From: a virus
IMG/VR virus record: IMGVR_UViG_3300025889_000886
Coordinates: 1 to 25,035 of that record
Reading direction: 5' to 3' (one strand)
Length of the DNA stretch: 25,035 nt
The position numbers and the translations under genes are program-made. Numbering within the stretch: the first letter of the stretch is position 1; the number at the start of each line of letters is the position of its first letter. Of the stretch, positions 1 to 6,185 are shown in pieces. Below the pieces are notes generated by a model. It had not been told where the DNA came from, did no database searches, and saw only the letters and a program-made list of their open reading frames with translations.

Positions 1-327
1 CCGGCGAGAAGAATTGCTCCATTCGTTTGTTGAAGTGCTGGTTGCTTCGCTAATAGCGACAAACAAACACCTCTGCAGCCGAGCAATATCCTTATCAGAC
101 AAAGTGTCGTCCCAGTTGTCAACGTCTCCATCTTCAAGGTCTGCCCATGCGCGAATTTCGTAAGTTTCAAGCATGGCGTCTGCGTCAGCTAGACGTGTGC
201 CCTGATCCCATGACAAAGGTCGATCAGACTCCAAAGCTTCTTCAAGAATCCTACGGCGAGCTTTCAAAGCACCTGCATATTTGTTTTTAGCCCATTCACG
301 GAGATCAGCATAAGTTGCGTATGACAT
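1..327 (-). CDS. Hypothetical protein, C-terminus cut by window edge
   Basis: An open frame starts at ATG 327 and stays open for 109 codons to position 1, so the C-terminal end lies outside the window. An AGGAAAG Shine-Dalgarno sequence precedes the start by 9 bases. The N-terminal part (about residues 1-30) is basic and rich in Ala, Arg and Lys. The middle (about residues 50-75) is acidic with several Trp and Asp residues. I recognise no domain. It follows the 101-residue gene at 341-646 with a 13-base gap and is very probably in the same transcript from the promoter at 676-704. The function is unknown; that it is a real gene is likely from the start context and the uninterrupted frame. Confidence 0.7.
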   Translation of the reverse strand, partial: MSYATYADLREWAKNKYAGALKARRRILEEALESDRPLSWDQGTRLADADAMLETYEIRAWADLEDGDVDNWDDTLSDKDIARLQRCLFVAISEATSTSTNEWSNSSRR

Positions 328-340
328 GATATAGCTTTCC

Positions 341-646
341 TTAGTAGTTGATTGAAACTTTGGGACTGTCGTCAACAAGATGTCCGACGGTCTGCATGAT
401 TTGAACCAGGACAGATTCGCGAACAACCGTATCCGTGGCTTCCCCAGCTAGAGTCGGCAGTTCATTTGAAATGCTATTAAGAACGTTTTTTGTGATCTTG
501 ACAAGATCTTCCTGATCAAGTCCAGTCCAGATCTTCCGGCCGTCTTTGTTGGCCAACATCGCGATAATCAACTGACAGATCGGTTCAAAAACGCGGTCGT
601 TGACAATAGAATCGCCGCGGCGGGAAAACATTTTAAAGGTTCGCAT
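341..646 (-). CDS. Hypothetical protein (101 aa), first gene of a transcription unit
   Basis: The frame extends upstream to a TTG at 664, but the ATG at 646 is the better start: AAAGGAAC lies 6 bases before it, and the TTG would sit too close to the promoter's start point. The product is 101 residues with no signal peptide or membrane segment. The first ten residues are basic and the rest is a mixed helical sequence with many Val, Ile and Leu. I do not recognise the family. It is the first gene after the strong promoter at 676-704, with an untranslated leader of only about 20 bases, so it is probably made early and in quantity. Confidence 0.75.
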   Translation of the reverse strand: MRTFKMFSRRGDSIVNDRVFEPICQLIIAMLANKDGRKIWTGLDQEDLVKITKNVLNSISNELPTLAGEATDTVVRESVLVQIMQTVGHLVDDSPKVSINY

Positions 647-675
647 CTGATTGTTCCTTTCCAATTGTTAATATA

Positions 676-704
676 ATTCTACCAGGAAAAGGATATTTCG
701 TCAA
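676..704 (-). promoter_or_regulatory. Sigma70-type promoter, TTGACG-17-TAGAAT (copy 1)
   Basis: On the minus strand the -35 hexamer TTGACG (704-699) and the -10 hexamer TAGAAT (681-676) are separated by exactly 17 bases. It drives the gene at 341-646. About 70 bases around it are nearly identical to copy 2 at 7148-7176, and the core matches copy 3 at 13364-13392. The AAATATCC at the start of the spacer is conserved too, which a plain sigma70 promoter does not need. Confidence 0.85.
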
Positions 705-716
705 TAGTTTTTTCAC

Positions 717-774
717 AAAAAAATATAGTGCAGAATCAATGACTTATCTCTAAGTGCCTGATTCCACACTATAT
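717..774 (-). terminator. Probable intrinsic terminator before promoter copy 1
   Basis: The minus-strand transcript can form a long hairpin with arms 774-759 and 738-723: an outer 8 bp (ATATAGTG/CACTATAT), a two-base mismatch, then GAATCA/TGATTC, with ACTTA/TAAGT closing a GAGA tetraloop inside. Six further T residues follow (722-717). It should end transcription from the winged-helix gene before the next promoter starts. Confidence 0.65.
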
Positions 775-837
775 GTTTTTTTTAGTTTATTAAAAACAGT
801 GTTATATCAACAGGTTGTCGATAAGTGCCTGTTTTTA
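717..837 (-). repeat. GGCACTTA hairpin repeat cluster 1 (two direct units)
   Basis: Two related units of about 40 bases lie at 792-831 and 721-760, both in minus orientation. Each starts CAGGCACTTA, continues with a GATA-like and then a TTGAT element, and ends in CACTGT or CACTATAT with a T run. The first unit begins right after the stop codon of the gene at 835-1083 and can pair AAAAACAG (836-829) with CTGTTTTT (799-792). Related units occur at 7189-7288 and 13420-13498. Confidence 0.7.
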
Positions 838-1083
838 AACGGCTTCGCGAAGAGCCTGTACTCCTGCCGCAACAACCGAACGCTTCGGTGTGCCGAGACG
901 ATACTTCGTACGAACATCACCGGCACTGTTGACACGACGGTTGGAATAGATAGAGTAACCATCCTTGCGAAGAAGAGAGATAACAGCTGTCGGATTTGCC
1001 AGACGATAACGTGCAACAATCTGATCAGCAGTCAATTCATCACCGCGCTTAAAAGCGGCAATCAGTTTCTTAGTGCGACTCAT
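835..1083 (-). CDS. Small winged-helix/HTH DNA-binding protein (82 aa), candidate regulator
   Basis: The product is 82 residues and basic. Residues about 17-45 read as a helix-turn-helix (the ADQIVARYRL segment followed by a second helix with SLLRKDGY), and a basic segment near residues 46-65 (SIYSNRRVNS, KYRLG) looks like a winged-helix wing. Small proteins of this kind recur in large phages, but the target is not known. AAGGA lies six bases before the ATG. The gene stands alone between its own strong promoter (1140-1167), which carries two inverted repeats, and the terminator cluster at 717-837. That layout suggests an early, self-regulated DNA-binding protein. DNA binding is inferred from the fold; the autoregulation idea comes only from the palindromes. 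Confidence 0.75.
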   Translation of the reverse strand: MSRTKKLIAAFKRGDELTADQIVARYRLANPTAVISLLRKDGYSIYSNRRVNSAGDVRTKYRLGTPKRSVVAAGVQALREAV

Positions 1084-1115
1084 GTTTTATCCTTTCATAA
1101 AGTTTCACACAATAA

Positions 1116-1128
1116 TGACAAAATGTCA
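1116..1128. promoter_or_regulatory. Operator-like inverted repeat TGACA-3-TGTCA
   Basis: A perfect 5+5 inverted repeat lies just downstream of the -10 box of the promoter at 1140-1167, in the untranslated leader of the winged-helix gene. A bound protein here would block transcription. This is a candidate operator only. Confidence 0.4.
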
Positions 1129-1139
1129 TCAACTATATT

Positions 1140-1167
1140 ATTATACATTATTGACTAGTAGAGTCAA
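1140..1167 (-). promoter_or_regulatory. Sigma70-type promoter of the winged-helix gene
   Basis: The minus strand carries TTGACT (1167-1162), a 16-base spacer and a perfect TATAAT (1145-1140). The -35 box overlaps the stop codon of the upstream gene and is one arm of an inverted repeat, TTGACT-agtag-AGTCAA (1151-1167). The spacer is one base short of ideal. The strength of the -10 box makes this a confident promoter. Confidence 0.75.
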
Positions 1168-1361
1168 TGAATTTTCGAATATTTTTCCATAATTTTTTTC
1201 TCTACAGAAGACCAATATTCTACTCCCCATTCTGATAAATCATCTCTCTTGAGAACTGTTCTGACGTTTGTTAGAAGTTCTTCTACTGTATTAGAGGATA
1301 GATTATAGTTGAGTGATAAAACCTCTGCCGGCAACTCAACATCCCACAGCGAGCTTGACAT
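1164..1361 (-). CDS. Hypothetical protein (65 aa)
   Basis: AAGGAG lies seven bases before the ATG at 1361. The frame overlaps the end of the exonuclease gene by 26 bases, so the two are translationally coupled. The 65-residue product is soluble and acidic in its first half, with a basic C-terminal helix (about residues 50-65). I recognise no domain. It is the last gene of the PhoH/exonuclease operon before the promoter of the winged-helix gene. Confidence 0.7.
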   Translation of the reverse strand: MSSSLWDVELPAEVLSLNYNLSSNTVEELLTNVRTVLKRDDLSEWGVEYWSSVEKKIMEKYSKIH

Positions 1362-2040
1362 TTTCTTTCTCCTTTCGATATAACTCTCTTACTTCAAGAA
1401 ATTTAGGCAACCATTTAGAATTCTTTTCACAGAATATTTGCAGATCACCGTGTGGTGTAGCAAGTGCAATAATAGTCAATGGCACTTCAATTCCATATCG
1501 TTCTTCGACCATCTTTCCATATCCAGCACCCTGCATGAAATATCCGTCGATCCATTCTCGTTTCTTTGGTTTCTGAAGTGCTTTGAAATCAAGGATAGCA
1601 TTTACCGTTTGATATTGACACACAAGGTCAGAAGTACCAGCGGTTTCTAGTTCATTACTATAGAGTGGAAGTTCGATTCCATAGATCTTAGAAACTTTCT
1701 GTTTAAGAACACGAAGCAGTTGTTTAAAAGCAATGTATTCTATTGGCATGAGAAGCTTTGAATAATCTGGATGAACAGTTCTATTCAACTCATGAAGAAT
1801 ATACTCTTCACAAAGCTTATGAATGTCCTTTCCAAAGTTTGCAGCCTGTCGACCAATCCTTTCTGCTTCTCTAGGTCCTACACGTTCTTTCCATTTTTCG
1901 AGACCATCCTTGGGACGAATCCCAAGGACAGTCGTCATGGAAGGATATGATTTACCATCAGGCGTAATATATCGACGTTCTTCGCCATTCTCATATCGTG
2001 CCAGATCTAATACAGGCACACGTGCATCTTCTAATACCAA
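1336..2040 (-). CDS. PD-(D/E)XK exonuclease, RecB/Cas4-like
   Basis: Motifs of the PD-(D/E)XK nuclease superfamily occur in order: His74 in a KDIHKLCEEY helix, Glu130, the GTSD motif with Asp138, then AILDFKALQKPK with Asp151 and Lys153, followed by a Q-rich helix (about 165-175). The overall pattern, including the early PSMTTVLG stretch, matches the RecB-like exonucleases carried by T4-like cyanophages. It probably processes DNA ends during recombination, replication or host DNA breakdown. The frame starts at TTG 2040, with AGGA eight bases upstream and a 10-base overlap with the PhoH stop region; a GTG seven codons further in (2019) is an alternative. The length of 234 residues suits a single-domain nuclease. 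Confidence 0.82.
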   Translation of the reverse strand: MVLEDARVPVLDLARYENGEERRYITPDGKSYPSMTTVLGIRPKDGLEKWKERVGPREAERIGRQAANFGKDIHKLCEEYILHELNRTVHPDYSKLLMPIEYIAFKQLLRVLKQKVSKIYGIELPLYSNELETAGTSDLVCQYQTVNAILDFKALQKPKKREWIDGYFMQGAGYGKMVEERYGIEVPLTIIALATPHGDLQIFCEKNSKWLPKFLEVRELYRKEKENVKLAVGC

Positions 2041-2783
2041 CTTGTAAGTCCTAATTCTTCTCTAAGAATGATAAATTGTTTAACCATATCTGATCTAACT
2101 ATATCATCCTTTTCAAATTCAATGCAATCGAAATACGACATTCTTTTCAGTATTTCCATAAAGGAATGAAGATGGCTTCGTTCTTTCTCTTTAGAGAGAT
2201 CTGACTGTCGATAATCTCCTGAGAAGATAATACGTGAGCTATCTTTTAGTCGTGTGATAATTGTATTGAGTTCGTTTCCGTTTAAATTCTGACATTCATC
2301 GACGACCACAATCTTATCTTCTAGATTGATTCCGCGCAAATAAGACGTTGTGCAAAATTCGATAAGTCCCTTTGATTTGAGATATGCGTATGCATCTCCT
2401 CTATTAAATAGTTCGCTGCATATATCCGCGTAAGGAGCCTCATAAAGAGCGGCCTTTTCCTTAATGTTCCCTGGCATAAATCCAATATCTCTGCTAGGGA
2501 CGGCTGATCTGATAATTGTGACTCCTGCAGCTCCCTCGCTTCCATTATCAAGGATGTCTTGACACGCAAGATAAAGCGCAAGGAACGTCTTTCCCGTTCC
2601 ACTGAATCCATGCATGAGTAAATTCTTGTCATTATAGAAGGAATTGATTGCACTGGATTGTCGTGGATTTTGAGGTACGATAGGTCGAAGTCTGAATTCA
2701 TTTTTGGTAGACTTTTTAAGTTTACGTTGTTGCCGATTTGACAATTTTACGGGAGAAGGAGTGGCAACGGAAAGGTGGCTCAT
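2031..2783 (-). CDS. phoH: PhoH-like P-loop ATPase
   Basis: The 250-residue product carries a Walker A motif GFSGTGKT (residues 59-66), a Walker B motif VVVDECQN (159-166) and the downstream SGDYRQSDL segment, all typical of the PhoH family. PhoH is widespread in T4-like phages; it is an ATPase, probably RNA-linked, with an unsettled role in infection. The frame is open upstream to 3026, but that part overlaps the gene at 2839-3156. The ATG at 2783 has AAGGA seven bases before it, so I start there. About 30 basic residues precede the ATPase core. The stop overlaps the exonuclease start by 10 bases. Confidence 0.9.
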   Translation of the reverse strand: MSHLSVATPSPVKLSNRQQRKLKKSTKNEFRLRPIVPQNPRQSSAINSFYNDKNLLMHGFSGTGKTFLALYLACQDILDNGSEGAAGVTIIRSAVPSRDIGFMPGNIKEKAALYEAPYADICSELFNRGDAYAYLKSKGLIEFCTTSYLRGINLEDKIVVVDECQNLNGNELNTIITRLKDSSRIIFSGDYRQSDLSKEKERSHLHSFMEILKRMSYFDCIEFEKDDIVRSDMVKQFIILREELGLTSWY

Positions 2784-2838
2784 ATGAACGTCCTTTGTTA
2801 AATGTGAGACTGAACATTCTATGTCCTCACCCAAAGTT

Positions 2839-3156
2839 CTAACGGCCAACAGCTTTATCTCTTGCCTTTCTGTATTTCTTAACAGCTTGTCGTTTTTTAG
2901 TTGCGGTAATACCTTTATCACCATACCGTTCGCCAATCTCAGAATAAGGATTAGCATCAGCAATACGTGAAAGCATTTCATTCCAACCACCGTCAGTTTT
3001 CTGACTATGGTTAACACCTGAAACAAGTCCAGGTGCTTTTGTGATAATGGCTATGATGTGTGGATTGTCTTTGAGATACTGAACCTTCTCATTATATGAC
3101 ATCATTTCGTCAAATTCTTTGCCGGTTTTAGTGTTTTCAAAAGAATAAATTGGCAT
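2839..3156 (-). CDS. Conserved T4-like phage protein, FmdB-like N-terminus (105 aa)
   Basis: The protein opens MPIYSFENTKTGKEFDEMMSY, the beta-hairpin start seen in FmdB-like regulatory proteins and in a family of small T4-like phage proteins, but the zinc-binding Cys pairs of true FmdB are absent. The rest is helical, ending in a strongly basic tail (KKRQAVKKYRKARDKAVGR). The ATG lies one base after the stop of the DUF6356 gene, so the two are coupled. The function is unknown. The resemblance to FmdB is limited to about the first 35 residues. Confidence 0.75.
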   Translation of the reverse strand: MPIYSFENTKTGKEFDEMMSYNEKVQYLKDNPHIIAIITKAPGLVSGVNHSQKTDGGWNEMLSRIADANPYSEIGERYGDKGITATKKRQAVKKYRKARDKAVGR

Positions 3157-3157
3157 T

Positions 3158-3355
3158 CTAATTTCCGTTCAAATCATTATGGATTTTTTCTATGGAGTTT
3201 GATGTATTCCACTGAAACAATCCTGGAAAAAAACCATGTAAACAGAGAACAAATGAAGCTTTAAGCAGGCGGAAAGAAATCTTTTGCGCAAAACAAAAAT
3301 GTTCCCACCAACTTTTATTGACTACTTCAAGATGTTGTTTTGACTTTTCTATCAT
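3158..3355 (-). CDS. DUF6356-like small membrane protein (65 aa)
   Basis: The opening MIEKSKQHL, a WWEHFCFA segment, and a hydrophobic stretch LLKASFVLCLHGFFPGLF (about residues 30-47) followed by a polar tail match my recollection of the DUF6356 family, small proteins found in proteobacteria and some phages. Residues 30-47 could form one membrane helix. The function is unknown. No clear Shine-Dalgarno sequence is visible, and the ATG lies only four bases after the TATAAATA motif at 3360-3367. Translation from a transcript starting there would be leaderless or impossible; read-through transcripts from upstream would serve it. Confidence 0.65.
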   Translation of the reverse strand: MIEKSKQHLEVVNKSWWEHFCFAQKISFRLLKASFVLCLHGFFPGLFQWNTSNSIEKIHNDLNGN

Positions 3356-3359
3356 ATTC

Positions 3360-3367
3360 TATTTATA
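3360..3367 (-). promoter_or_regulatory. T4-type late promoter motif TATAAATA
   Basis: A perfect TATAAATA on the minus strand, in the context CTTATAAATAG, overlaps the stop codon of the gene at 3363-3965. T4 late promoters consist of this -10 element alone. The two other copies in the window, at 5827-5834 and 24022-24029, share the flanking TTATAAATAG. Confidence 0.55.
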
Positions 3368-3965
3368 AGACTGCATATGTTTTGTAATGAACATTTGGTA
3401 AATCAATAGAGATATATGGTACATTTTCTGGAAGGTAAAACGTAAATGTTACATTACGATTTTTTTCTACTATCCAAGAGATATATCGAACACGAGAGAT
3501 ACTTTCTTCAAATGTTGCTTTTGTCTCTGTACTATAATTCTCTGTTCCTTCGTATATATTGCTTTCAGCAATATTCTTCTCATAAACAAAAGAATCGAAA
3601 CCAACTAATCGCAGATCTGTATAGCCACGTTTGATTGCTTCAAGAATAGCATTTGTACCAGCATTTGATCTTGGAGTAGAAGAAAACGCAGGAATTTCAG
3701 CCCAGATTTCTCTTGGTTCCCAGCATTCTTCTTCGGGAGGTATAATCACTCTTGAGGAAGGAAATGTGCTACATTCAATCTCAGTAATGATACCCTCATC
3801 AATAGCTACCAGATAATCTGGTACATTATAATCAGGAGCATAATCTCTGTAGATTGCATTACAACCAAAGATAGTCATATTGTCGTTAACACGAGCTACC
3901 TCTCTAAGATCAATATCTTTACGAGATAGGCCGTTGCCAACAATCAGTGCTTTATTTGGATTCAT
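3363..3965 (-). CDS. DUF115/MptE-like Rossmann-fold protein (200 aa)
   Basis: The N-terminal ALIVGNGLSR and the following IFGCNAIYRDYAPDY and DYLVAIDEGI segments resemble the DUF115/MptE-like family (pyrophosphokinase and motility-associated glycosyltransferase-like folds). GYTDLRLVGFDSF near residue 120 is also typical of that group. The enzymatic activity cannot be told. A nucleotide-sugar or pyrophosphate-transfer role is possible, and this phage carries other sugar genes. The ATG at 3965 overlaps the upstream small basic gene by 14 bases. The stop codon lies inside a late promoter motif. Confidence 0.65.
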   Translation of the reverse strand: MNPNKALIVGNGLSRKDIDLREVARVNDNMTIFGCNAIYRDYAPDYNVPDYLVAIDEGIITEIECSTFPSSRVIIPPEEECWEPREIWAEIPAFSSTPRSNAGTNAILEAIKRGYTDLRLVGFDSFVYEKNIAESNIYEGTENYSTETKATFEESISRVRYISWIVEKNRNVTFTFYLPENVPYISIDLPNVHYKTYAVL

Positions 3966-4128
3966 GACCTACAAGTGCCTCAATGTCTTGTTTGTCCAAT
4001 TGAACAAACTTCTTTTTCTCACGTTTCTTTTGCTTTTTGAGAGCTTTCTTTTTACGACCACCAACTTCTTCATAGGAATAGTTGTCATCGTCGAAATAAC
4101 GTTTCCGGTTTCGAAACGTCTTTCCCAT
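3952..4128 (-). CDS. Small lysine-rich protein (58 aa)
   Basis: The frame opens at 4152, but the ATG at 4128 has GGAG seven bases upstream and follows the previous stop by one base, so I start there. The product begins MGKTFRNRKRYFDDD and has a very basic middle (KKKALKKQKKREKKK, about residues 26-40), suggesting contact with nucleic acid. Similar small proteins occur in T4-like phages. I know of no assigned function. Confidence 0.7.
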   Translation of the reverse strand: MGKTFRNRKRYFDDDNYSYEEVGGRKKKALKKQKKREKKKFVQLDKQDIEALVGHESK

Positions 4129-4129
4129 T

Positions 4130-4573
4130 TTACTTCTCCCATCCTTTGGCAATACCAGGAAACGCTTCTGCTACAACTTCTTTGCTGACCTTTGAATATT
4201 GCTCGGGAAGTTTCTTATCCTTGATAGCAATAAGAAGTCTTGCATCATCAGGATCAACACTTTCAAGCAGCTGAAAGAAGATACGTTCGCGTTCAATAGG
4301 CTTTGACTTATTTGTCGGCGTTTGAATAACATAGTCCAGCATTCGTGCACGATTATATAATGCACCCTGTAGATCATCAGCCTTGTTCGCAAAGTTGATT
4401 GCCTCGTCTGGAATGTTTCCTTCTGGTAATGCAAAGACGACTCGTGGGTCATATGCAAAACCTAGAACTTTCTTAAGAGCAGCAGATGAATTCTTCTGAA
4501 GTATAGCAACACGATCTGCCTTTTTGTTTTTTGAGGCTGCTTCTGCCAAAATTTCTGATATACTTTTAGTCAT
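4130..4573 (-). CDS. Conserved T4-like phage protein, probably DUF6433 (147 aa)
   Basis: The pattern MTKSISEIL, then AALKKVLGFAYDPRVVFALPEG, FQLLESVDPDDARLLIAIKDKKLP and a final EAFPGI is one I associate with the DUF6433 family of T4-like phages; the name is from memory. It is mainly helical and soluble with no membrane segment. The ATG overlaps the Rnh stop as ATGA, so the two are translationally coupled. It may work with replication or nuclease functions, but that is inference from position only. Confidence 0.75.
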   Translation of the reverse strand: MTKSISEILAEAASKNKKADRVAILQKNSSAALKKVLGFAYDPRVVFALPEGNIPDEAINFANKADDLQGALYNRARMLDYVIQTPTNKSKPIERERIFFQLLESVDPDDARLLIAIKDKKLPEQYSKVSKEVVAEAFPGIAKGWEK

Positions 4574-5439
4574 AGTTTCGTAAACTCCTGTGCACGATCT
4601 GTTAGATTTTTAAGTGATTTGGACATGAGATAGCCAAAGATATCTCTAGGTGGAGTAATACCAGCTTCCTCATATGATTCAAGGATTTTTTGTTTATGCT
4701 CTTCAGGAATAGTACTAAGATCAATCAGTTCTTTATTCCGATTATACTTTTCAAGCATACGTTCATCACAAAAATCTTCTGGACTCAATTCAGCCCATTC
4801 GTTGAGCTTCTTAGTTCGAATAGGTTTTTGCCTCTTTTCTGTGAGAAACACATCATCGTCTGATAGGAAGTTAGGAATGCCATCACCTCCATCACCTTTC
4901 ATGATGTGCATATGAAGAAAACGAGCAGGGTTTTGTTCACGAAGCATCTTCTTTTGAATTGGTGCGTACTGTTCTACGTTTCCATAGCGCTGCAATTGCA
5001 CGAAATCTTTATCACTTGAGATGATGACAATCTTTTCACTGTTTTTGGTGACAAACCAATCTTCACCTTTTTCTTGAACAAGGACAGCGATAATATCATC
5101 TGCTTCACATTGATCGACTTTGATAACACGCAACCCAAGATATTCAGACAGTTCACTTCGAATTTTATCGAGAATATCAAACAGCATGCTCCAATTTATA
5201 GTAGATGCTTCACGTGATTTTTTACGAGAGGCTTTATAGTATGGAAAGATTTCTTTACGCCAATAGTTCTGATCATCACAACAGATAATCATTTCTCCAT
5301 GGTCAGGAAATTTCTTTCGATAAAGAAGCAGACTCGACAAAACCATATGGCGAATGAGTCCTTCCTCCATGTCGGCTTCGTTTCGAATTTGCTGAAGAAT
5401 ATTTGATATACAAACTTGGTTAAAATCAACAAGAATCAT
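4570..5439 (-). CDS. rnh: T4-type RNase H / 5'-3' exonuclease (FEN-like)
   Basis: The 289-residue product has the acidic motifs of the T4 Rnh/flap endonuclease family in order: ILVDFNQ at the N-terminus, ICCDDQNYWRKE followed by YYKASRK, CEADDIIAVL, ISSDKDFVQLQ and KGDGGDGIPN. These Asp residues hold the two metal ions. In T4 the enzyme removes RNA primers and flaps at lagging-strand forks and is needed for Okazaki fragment joining. The frame can be read from GTG 5445, but ATG 5439 is preferred. The Shine-Dalgarno GAAGGAG (5470-5464) is separated from it by a 16-base perfect palindrome, described separately. It is followed directly by the DUF6433-like gene. Confidence 0.93.
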   Translation of the reverse strand: MILVDFNQVCISNILQQIRNEADMEEGLIRHMVLSSLLLYRKKFPDHGEMIICCDDQNYWRKEIFPYYKASRKKSREASTINWSMLFDILDKIRSELSEYLGLRVIKVDQCEADDIIAVLVQEKGEDWFVTKNSEKIVIISSDKDFVQLQRYGNVEQYAPIQKKMLREQNPARFLHMHIMKGDGGDGIPNFLSDDDVFLTEKRQKPIRTKKLNEWAELSPEDFCDERMLEKYNRNKELIDLSTIPEEHKQKILESYEEAGITPPRDIFGYLMSKSLKNLTDRAQEFTKL

Positions 5440-5470
5440 TTTCACATAGAGTTAATTAACTCTCTCCTTC
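5440..5470 (-). promoter_or_regulatory. Split ribosome-binding site: SD, hairpin, start of rnh
   Basis: Reading the minus strand: GAAGGAG (5470-5464), then the perfect palindrome AGAGTTAATTAACTCT (5463-5448; a 6-bp stem with an AATT loop), then eight bases, then ATG 5439. Without folding the SD is 24 bases away; with the hairpin folded the effective spacing is eight. T4 gene 25 is known to use a similar looped-out arrangement. The palindrome also contains the stop codon of the upstream gene. Confidence 0.5.
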
Positions 5471-5791
5471 TGGTTCATCTTCTAATGAATCAGCCATTGT
5501 CTTAAGGAATGGCATAAATGGATGGTCTTGTCCGACAACGTCATAAAGTGCAGCCTGCAAAAGATTACAAATAAGCTCATGATATTCAAGAAATTCTGGA
5601 TCTTCCCAGTCAATATCATTTGCTTCCATGTCTACAAGAATTTTACGTGCTACTGAGTCTGTAATAAGATGTGTAATTAAAACGGCCCGATGTGTATCTT
5701 CGACTATTTCAACACCTTCTTGTAACTCAGGAGAAGGTTCTTTGAGTTCAACTTTTTCTCTTGTTGGGAACCTTATAACGTTATTGCTCAA
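5456..5791 (-). CDS. Conserved phage protein of unknown function (111 aa), TTG start
   Basis: The frame is open to a TTG at 5845, but that lies upstream of a late promoter motif. The better start is the TTG at 5791, giving a protein that opens MSNNVIRFPTRE, a form seen in small T4-like phage proteins. The body is acidic and helical (about residues 40-111) with no membrane segment. The TTG overlaps the TGA of a five-codon ORF at 5788-5805 that has an excellent Shine-Dalgarno sequence, so translation probably begins by reinitiation. Alternatively a single-base error splits the true ATG from the frame. The gene is directly upstream of rnh. Confidence 0.65.
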   Translation of the reverse strand: MSNNVIRFPTREKVELKEPSPELQEGVEIVEDTHRAVLITHLITDSVARKILVDMEANDIDWEDPEFLEYHELICNLLQAALYDVVGQDHPFMPFLKTMADSLEDEPEGES

Positions 5792-5805
5792 CGACCAGTA
5801 TCCAT
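5788..5805 (-). other. Five-codon leader ORF (MDTGR) overlapping a TTG start
   Basis: AGGAGG lies five bases before ATG 5805, which opens a frame of only five codons ending in TGA at 5788. The stop overlaps the TTG start of the next gene as TTGA. It is the only ATG with an ideal ribosome-binding site in this leader, so it may load ribosomes for the downstream gene. Confidence 0.4.
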
Positions 5806-5826
5806 TTGATCCTCCTATTCTATACC

Positions 5827-5834
5827 TATTTATA
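5827..5834 (-). promoter_or_regulatory. T4-type late promoter motif, overlapping a sigma70-like pair
   Basis: TATAAATA lies on the minus strand in the context CTTATAAATAGG. A start point about six bases downstream would place AGGAGG near the 5' end of the mRNA. The same segment also reads as TTGACT (5845-5840), 17 bases, TAGAAT (5822-5817), so early and late recognition may overlap here. Confidence 0.55.
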
Positions 5835-5849
5835 AGGTAAGTCAACTAT

Positions 5850-6185
5850 TTACCACTTACTTTTTAGAACAATATCGTCTTCGTTTGGATTGTCACTTTT
5901 GACTACAATTTTATCTGAATTGATAGCAATGGTAAATGGAACGTTATAATTAGCAAGGTTTCTTTGATCGGTTGAGGGATTTCCTAACATATCACATCTT
6001 GGTTGCAAACGTTCCTTTTCAATATTTAGTTGAACACGATATCCTGTTTTCCAAATTCCCTTGAAAAATGATTCTATTACTTTATGGTTCTTACTTGACG
6101 GAAAGTCGTCCAATGTTAGAACGATAATTTTCGGAGATTTTGGAGGTGTATTTAGCAATTCGCTGTTTGGATTGGATGCTATCAT
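5850..6185 (-). CDS. Hypothetical protein (111 aa)
   Basis: The ATG at 6185 overlaps the stop of the upstream gene as ATGA and has GAGG eight bases before it; a GTG three codons earlier is less likely. The product is soluble, with a beta-rich central segment around KIIVLTLDDFPSS (about residues 19-31) and a C-terminal half rich in Asn and Asp. I recognise no family. Strict coupling to the 284-residue gene suggests that the two products act together. Confidence 0.7.
   Translation of the reverse strand: MIASNPNSELLNTPPKSPKIIVLTLDDFPSSKNHKVIESFFKGIWKTGYRVQLNIEKERLQPRCDMLGNPSTDQRNLANYNVPFTIAINSDKIVVKSDNPNEDDIVLKSKW

Noticed and set aside
2722-2817. 31-codon minus-strand ORF with GAGG seven bases before its ATG
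   Set aside because: It lies mostly over the PhoH N-terminus in another frame, has no recognisable feature, and PhoH has its own good start. It could be a short leader, but the evidence is thin.
2784-3026. N-terminal 81-residue extension of the PhoH frame
   Set aside because: It overlaps the well-supported gene at 2839-3156 in another frame, and ATG 2783 has a proper Shine-Dalgarno sequence.
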